Both the position numbers and the translations under genes were made by a program. This document shows positions 60,379 through 64,000 of a stretch of 64,000 bases of DNA, one piece after another (position 1 is the stretch's first letter; each line of letters starts with the position of its first letter). Below the pieces are notes generated by a model that was given only the letters and a program-made list of their open reading frames with translations, was not told the origin of the DNA and did no database searches. The stretch is from Brevipalpus yothersi (Eukaryota > Arthropoda > Arachnida > Trombidiformes > Tenuipalpidae). Location of the stretch: assembly GCA_003956705.1 (NCBI GenBank), contig QZCP01000176.1, positions 1-64,000 on the forward strand, given 5' to 3'.

Positions 60379-62021
60379 CTGTGTGTGTGAATGATTCATT
60401 GAGGTGGATAGATGGATATATATAGATAGAGAGAAAAAAAAAAGTATTGGTAAAGTGGAGAAAGAGAAAAGAAAGAGAAAAAAAATGGGAATTAGTTCAT
60501 GGTAAATTTTTCATCTATCAACAGGTAATACAGTAGTTAATCGTTGCCACCACTTAAGAGCATCTTTAAACTTGATGCTTTTCACTCAGCGTTCAGTTCC
60601 TATCTTTCTCTCTCTCTTTTTCTTCTTTTCACTAGTGTTCAAATCATGGTTATCAATGGTTAAAGCGAATCATGAATGACTTCACGCCGGTAGCGGTTTA
60701 CAGGCGGTTGTGGGATGATAGGTTGGGAGCACACATACACTTGAAGCCTAAATCAGTATGTTCAGGTCAAAAATTATGCATCACCATTTAGAGATGCGAC
60801 AGAATGGTTAAAATTTAAGCACTCTTCTTTTTGACTTGAGAGAAACCGGCAAATATCTATCAATTTCACGATGAAATATGATTTTCAGGTCATTTGTGAA
60901 CCGTGCTGTCTTCCTTTTGACATGCTATTCCTCAAATGGTGAGATTTTCTCTCGCTTTCAACTGGCCAGTGTTTAGACATAAGAGAGCTCATGAAAATTT
61001 TTGATTAATGAAGGTACGGTGTACATGATGATGATTCTCTTGTACAGAAAAGGTCAAAGGAAAAAGAAAAATTTTTCCCTTCATATTCACTGGAAGATGA
61101 GACAAATCGAAATATAGTGGAAACTGATGCTACTCAATGAAGCAGTGTCAGTTGGAATTGACAATTATTAGATTGAAAGTTTTCTATGGAAAGTATTTGA
61201 GAAATGTTCACAGATAATCAATGATGATGATCATAATTCGATAGAGAATGGCGGAAAAATTCGAAATCTTTCATGAGGCAATCTTTCTCTTCCAACACCA
61301 TGATTCATGACGAATCGAACATGAAGGTATGAATGTGTGTCCCTAATCGAATGGGAGAATGTTTGAATTAAAGACAGTAGGATGTTGAGAGGTTACAATA
61401 CAAGTATCGAAAAAAATGCATGAGAGTTGAGAGGAAAGAGATAAGAAGAGATAAAAGTTTTTCTTCGAATTTGAATTCTGATTTGGAATGATAGGAATGA
61501 AGGTAGCAATTGAAAGCTTTTCACAATCAATCTGTGCTTAAAATGGATAAAATTCCAGTCCAAAATCGCAACAAGTATCGGAAGAATGAGTAACTGAGGA
61601 CATATTTTTGAGGAAAATGGATCAACAGTAGCATTCAAAGAATGCCACAAGTGTGTACATTGTTTGAGACTACAAGTTTGAAACTGAATATGATTCGAAT
61701 GCTATCATAGGAAGATGAACTAAGAAAATTCTTTTTCATCATGAATCTAGGAGATAATGATCCAAATGAACCCAAAAATGGTCCACTAGGTGAACAATAT
61801 TGAGATGAGAGAGACATGGAAAGGCCCTAACAACCAATATGTAACTACAACAAAAATCGGCTGAGATTATCAGTGAACATGAACTAGATTCGAAAATAAT
61901 CAACATCATCATATTTACGAATATATTTATAACCATACTCATTGAATTTTTGTTACAACTTTGGAACTCGGGGAAAAAAAAGGAATCTCAGTGCCATTAG
62001 CCCGCCCTATTGCCGTTGAAA
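60379..62021. other. Spacer between SHC and CEP290; SHC 5' exon expected but not found
   Basis: 1.6 kb in which the missing SHC 5' exon should lie if introns stay short. I checked the minus strand for an exon ending in phase 0 with PTB-type sequence and saw none. The stretch also holds the CEP290 promoter region on the plus strand. Confidence 0.45.
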
Positions 62022-62448
62022 ATGCCCACAATCGATTGGAAATTTATAGCTTCTGTAAATGATGATGATATTGACGACGATAAGGTGGAAATATTGTATG
62101 ACCAACTGTTTGAGGTTAGTAATTTGGACGCTTCTTTCCCTCCCCCAAGAAAGTCCGATTGCCTTGTTCGTCTTTTTCTTTTCTTCTTCTTCTTCTTCTT
62201 CTTCTTCTTTTTCTTCTACTTCTACTTCTTATTCTTATTCTTATTGCCTCTTGCTCGTGAGCCAAGATTCCGCTGTTTGGCCCTCGATCTTCCTTCTTCC
62301 TTCCTTTCCCGGCCTGGCCCGTCGTGCTTCTTCCTCCGCTCTCGGTCTTTCGCTCTCACGGCAGGCAACCTGTACACACACACACACACAACAGCAACTT
62401 GAGGAGCCAAGGGTTTGCAGCATGCTTCGAAGTTGTGCTTCAAGACAC

Positions 62449-62479
<31 letters not shown>

Positions 62480-63058
62480 AAGAGAGAGAGGGTCGAAAAT
62501 ACGGCCTGAGTAGTACACTCAGCGAGTAGCCGGTCTCTTGGTGCACAGATGTGTAGGTCACTTCATCAACAGGCGAAACGGCCTCAACTCGCGATCTTTT
62601 TTTTTTCTCTCTCTCTCTCTCTCTCTCTTTCATCCGTACACACACACAGAGCCTCAACTTTCTTGAAGAAAGAGAGAGAGTATACAGTCCAACGCGCGTT
62701 CGCTCTCGTGTTGGACCTAGGATAGTCTTTCTCAAGACTCGTAAAAAAATTGCTTCCCACTACATTGCATGTCTCACTTTTTTAGATTTTTCTTCTCTGT
62801 GTTGCGAGAGAGGAACCAAGAGAGAGAGAGAGAGAGAGAGGGAAAAGGCCGAAGGGCAAGAGGGTGATCATCTTTTTTACCATTCAGAGCCCACTCTCAC
62901 TACACACTGTCAGTTTTTTGTAGCTTGATTTTCTCTCTCTCTCTCTCTCTCTTTCGTTCTAAATACTATTACCCCATGGAAAAGTGGGAGAGAGAAAGAG
63001 AAAGCTTTTCTATCTACCAGAAATGGACAGTGGTGAAAATTCTGGTGGAGCGTAGAAA

Positions 63059-63141
<83 letters not shown>

Positions 63142-64000
63142 TCTCTTGAGGCGTACAAGTTCGCCGTTTTTCCCGCTCGTTTCTTACCTCACCAGTCAAT
63201 CAAAAGCAGAGGGGCTCTCTCTCTCTCTCTCTCTTTCTCTTTCTTTTTCTCTCTCTCTCTTCGGGGGTGGCGGGAAACGAAACGTATAGCAGCAGGAAAG
63301 GGTGAAAATTTTTCACTCGAAATAGGGTGGAGAGAGGAGGAAGGAAAGTAAAAGGTTGAAAATGGAGCGAAGAGAAAGAAGGCCTCCGATCGTGCTAGAG
63401 GAAATAGGTTTTCATTCATCGCAACCCATGAGAAAAAGTCAAGGAAACTAGAGAGAGAGAAAGGAAGGGAAAGAGAGAGAATCTATGGCGAGAGAGAGAC
63501 AGTGAATCTTTCCATACACACACATTCACCCAAGCAATCAATGTATTTCTATGTAAAAAACTATCGATTCCCATTCATAATCCTTATACCATTACTACTA
63601 CTACTTCTACTATCATACACAGATTGATCCTGAGGATTTTGATGTGGACAAACTACGAATAGCATTTCGAGCTGCTCAAAAAGTGATGCACAAAAAAGCT
63701 ATGGAAGCAGATACAGCCATGGAAGAATTGGATTCATTCATGAATCAAAATGATCGAACGGAAGTGGAATCATTACGCAAAGAGTTACAAATGTACAAGA
63801 TGTCTACTTCTTCCACACCAGCAACCTCTTCATCATCTTTCCTTCGAAATGATCCAGATGAGGAAGGTTTGGTGAAAATAAGAGAGTATCAAGTAAAATT
63901 GAAAGAAAATCAAGAGATATTGGATAGACAATCAGCTGAATTGGCCAAAGGAAAGCGTAAAATTGTTGATCTGGAAAGAAAAGCACAGATGAATGAGAAA
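62022..64000 (+). CDS. CEP290: Centrosomal protein CEP290, N-terminal part (continues past right edge)
   Basis: Exon 1 is 62022-62114 and exon 2 begins at 63623 and runs off the window; they join in phase 0. The start MPTIDWKFIASVNDDDID matches the MPPNINWKEIMKVDPDDL start of human CEP290. Exon 2 gives IDPEDFDVDKLRIAFRAAQ, then KVMHKKAMEADTAMEELDSF (human has FRITQSLMKMKAQEVELALEEVE), followed by heptad-rich coiled coil (SLRKELQMYKM, VKLKENQEILDRQSAELAKG). CEP290 bridges the ciliary transition zone between microtubules and membrane and controls protein entry into cilia. Only 157 residues of a usually 2000-2500 residue protein are present. Intron 1 is 1.5 kb, dense in polypurine/polypyrimidine tracts and unusually GC-rich in part. 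Confidence 0.85.
62115..63622. other. CEP290 intron 1 packed with CT, GA, TTC and CA tracts
   Basis: Contains (TTC)n at about 62177-62212, a GC-richer block at about 62240-62420, a (CA)n at about 62374-62390, GA runs at 62453-62490 and 62818-62840, CT at 62606-62630 and 62932-62953, and a long (GA)n at 63063-63138. No coding exon was recognised on either strand. Confidence 0.7.
63063..63138. repeat. (GA)n microsatellite
   Basis: About 38 perfect GA units inside CEP290 intron 1, the longest fully sequenced dinucleotide array in the window. Confidence 0.95.

Noticed and set aside
62241..62735. Long open frames on both strands in CEP290 intron 1
   Set aside because: Made largely of translated CT/GA/CA repeats with no similarity; exon 1 and exon 2 of CEP290 join in phase without them.
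1..64000. CRISPR arrays, bacterial operons, integrases or phage genes
   Set aside because: No spaced direct repeats and no prokaryotic coding style; every gene has eukaryotic introns or a eukaryote-specific family.

Overview
This is a compact, AT-rich animal nuclear genome segment. Genes carry short introns (mostly 50-100 bp, a few of 0.4-1.5 kb) with canonical GT/AG borders, and intergenic DNA is full of long (GA)n/(CT)n tracts. The gene set is that of a metazoan with cilia (IFT80, CEP290, SHC with PTB-CH1-SH2, KCTD1/15-type BTB protein, CNRIP1, FATP). Small introns, arthropod-like divergence and a secreted Kunitz/VWC protein suggest an arthropod, most likely an acariform (astigmatan) mite. 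That assignment is an inference and the species is not established. Two N runs (22286-22834 and 57413-57755) sit inside (CT)n microsatellites and are assembly gaps.

Layout. 0-6.8 kb: one exon of a KCTD1/KCTD15-type gene (minus) whose 3' part lies beyond the left edge. 6.9-8.5 kb: a six-exon GH27 alpha-galactosidase (plus). 10.4-11.7 kb: an FBXO22-like F-box/FIST gene (plus). 13.0-14.1 kb: an unrecognised secreted His/Asp-rich protein (plus). 14.9-15.3 kb: a hAT-type MITE. 16.1-17.2 kb: UDP-glucose 4-epimerase (minus). 19.1-21.6 kb: IMP dehydrogenase in nine exons (minus). 23.6-38 kb is the densest part: CFDP1/BCNT (minus), PDK1 kinase (plus), TRMT2A (minus), IFT80 (plus), eIF6 (minus), V-ATPase subunit e (minus), alpha-SNAP (plus). 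38.0-40.1 kb: a PHD-bromo-PWWP ZMYND8/11-like reader with an apparent one-base frameshift (minus). 42.7-44.1 kb: CNRIP1 (minus). 46.6-48.1 kb: a secreted VWC/Kunitz protein (plus). 49.2-52.9 kb: a fatty-acid transport protein (minus), with an inverted, frameshifted partial copy at 54.0-54.3 kb. 54.4-55.9 kb: CDC26 (minus) and COX5A (plus), head to head. 56.2-60.4 kb: SHC adaptor (minus, 5' exon not found). 62.0 kb to the right edge: the first two exons of CEP290 (plus).

There is no operon-like logic; most genes are housekeeping. Several neighbours are divergent pairs sharing 0.5-0.8 kb spacers that probably act as bidirectional promoters (CFDP1/PDK1, TRMT2A/IFT80, V-ATPase e/alpha-SNAP, CDC26/COX5A). 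IFT80 and eIF6 converge with only 45 bp between stop codons. The most notable observations are: a PDK1 that ends without its PH domain and instead carries a Lys/Arg-rich tail; a hAT MITE with perfect 8-bp target-site duplication; the inverted FATP exon-intron duplicate; the frameshift in the PWWP gene; an IFT80 with a long basic C-terminal extension; and a GH27 enzyme whose specificity residues are of the alpha-galactosidase, not N-acetylgalactosaminidase, type.
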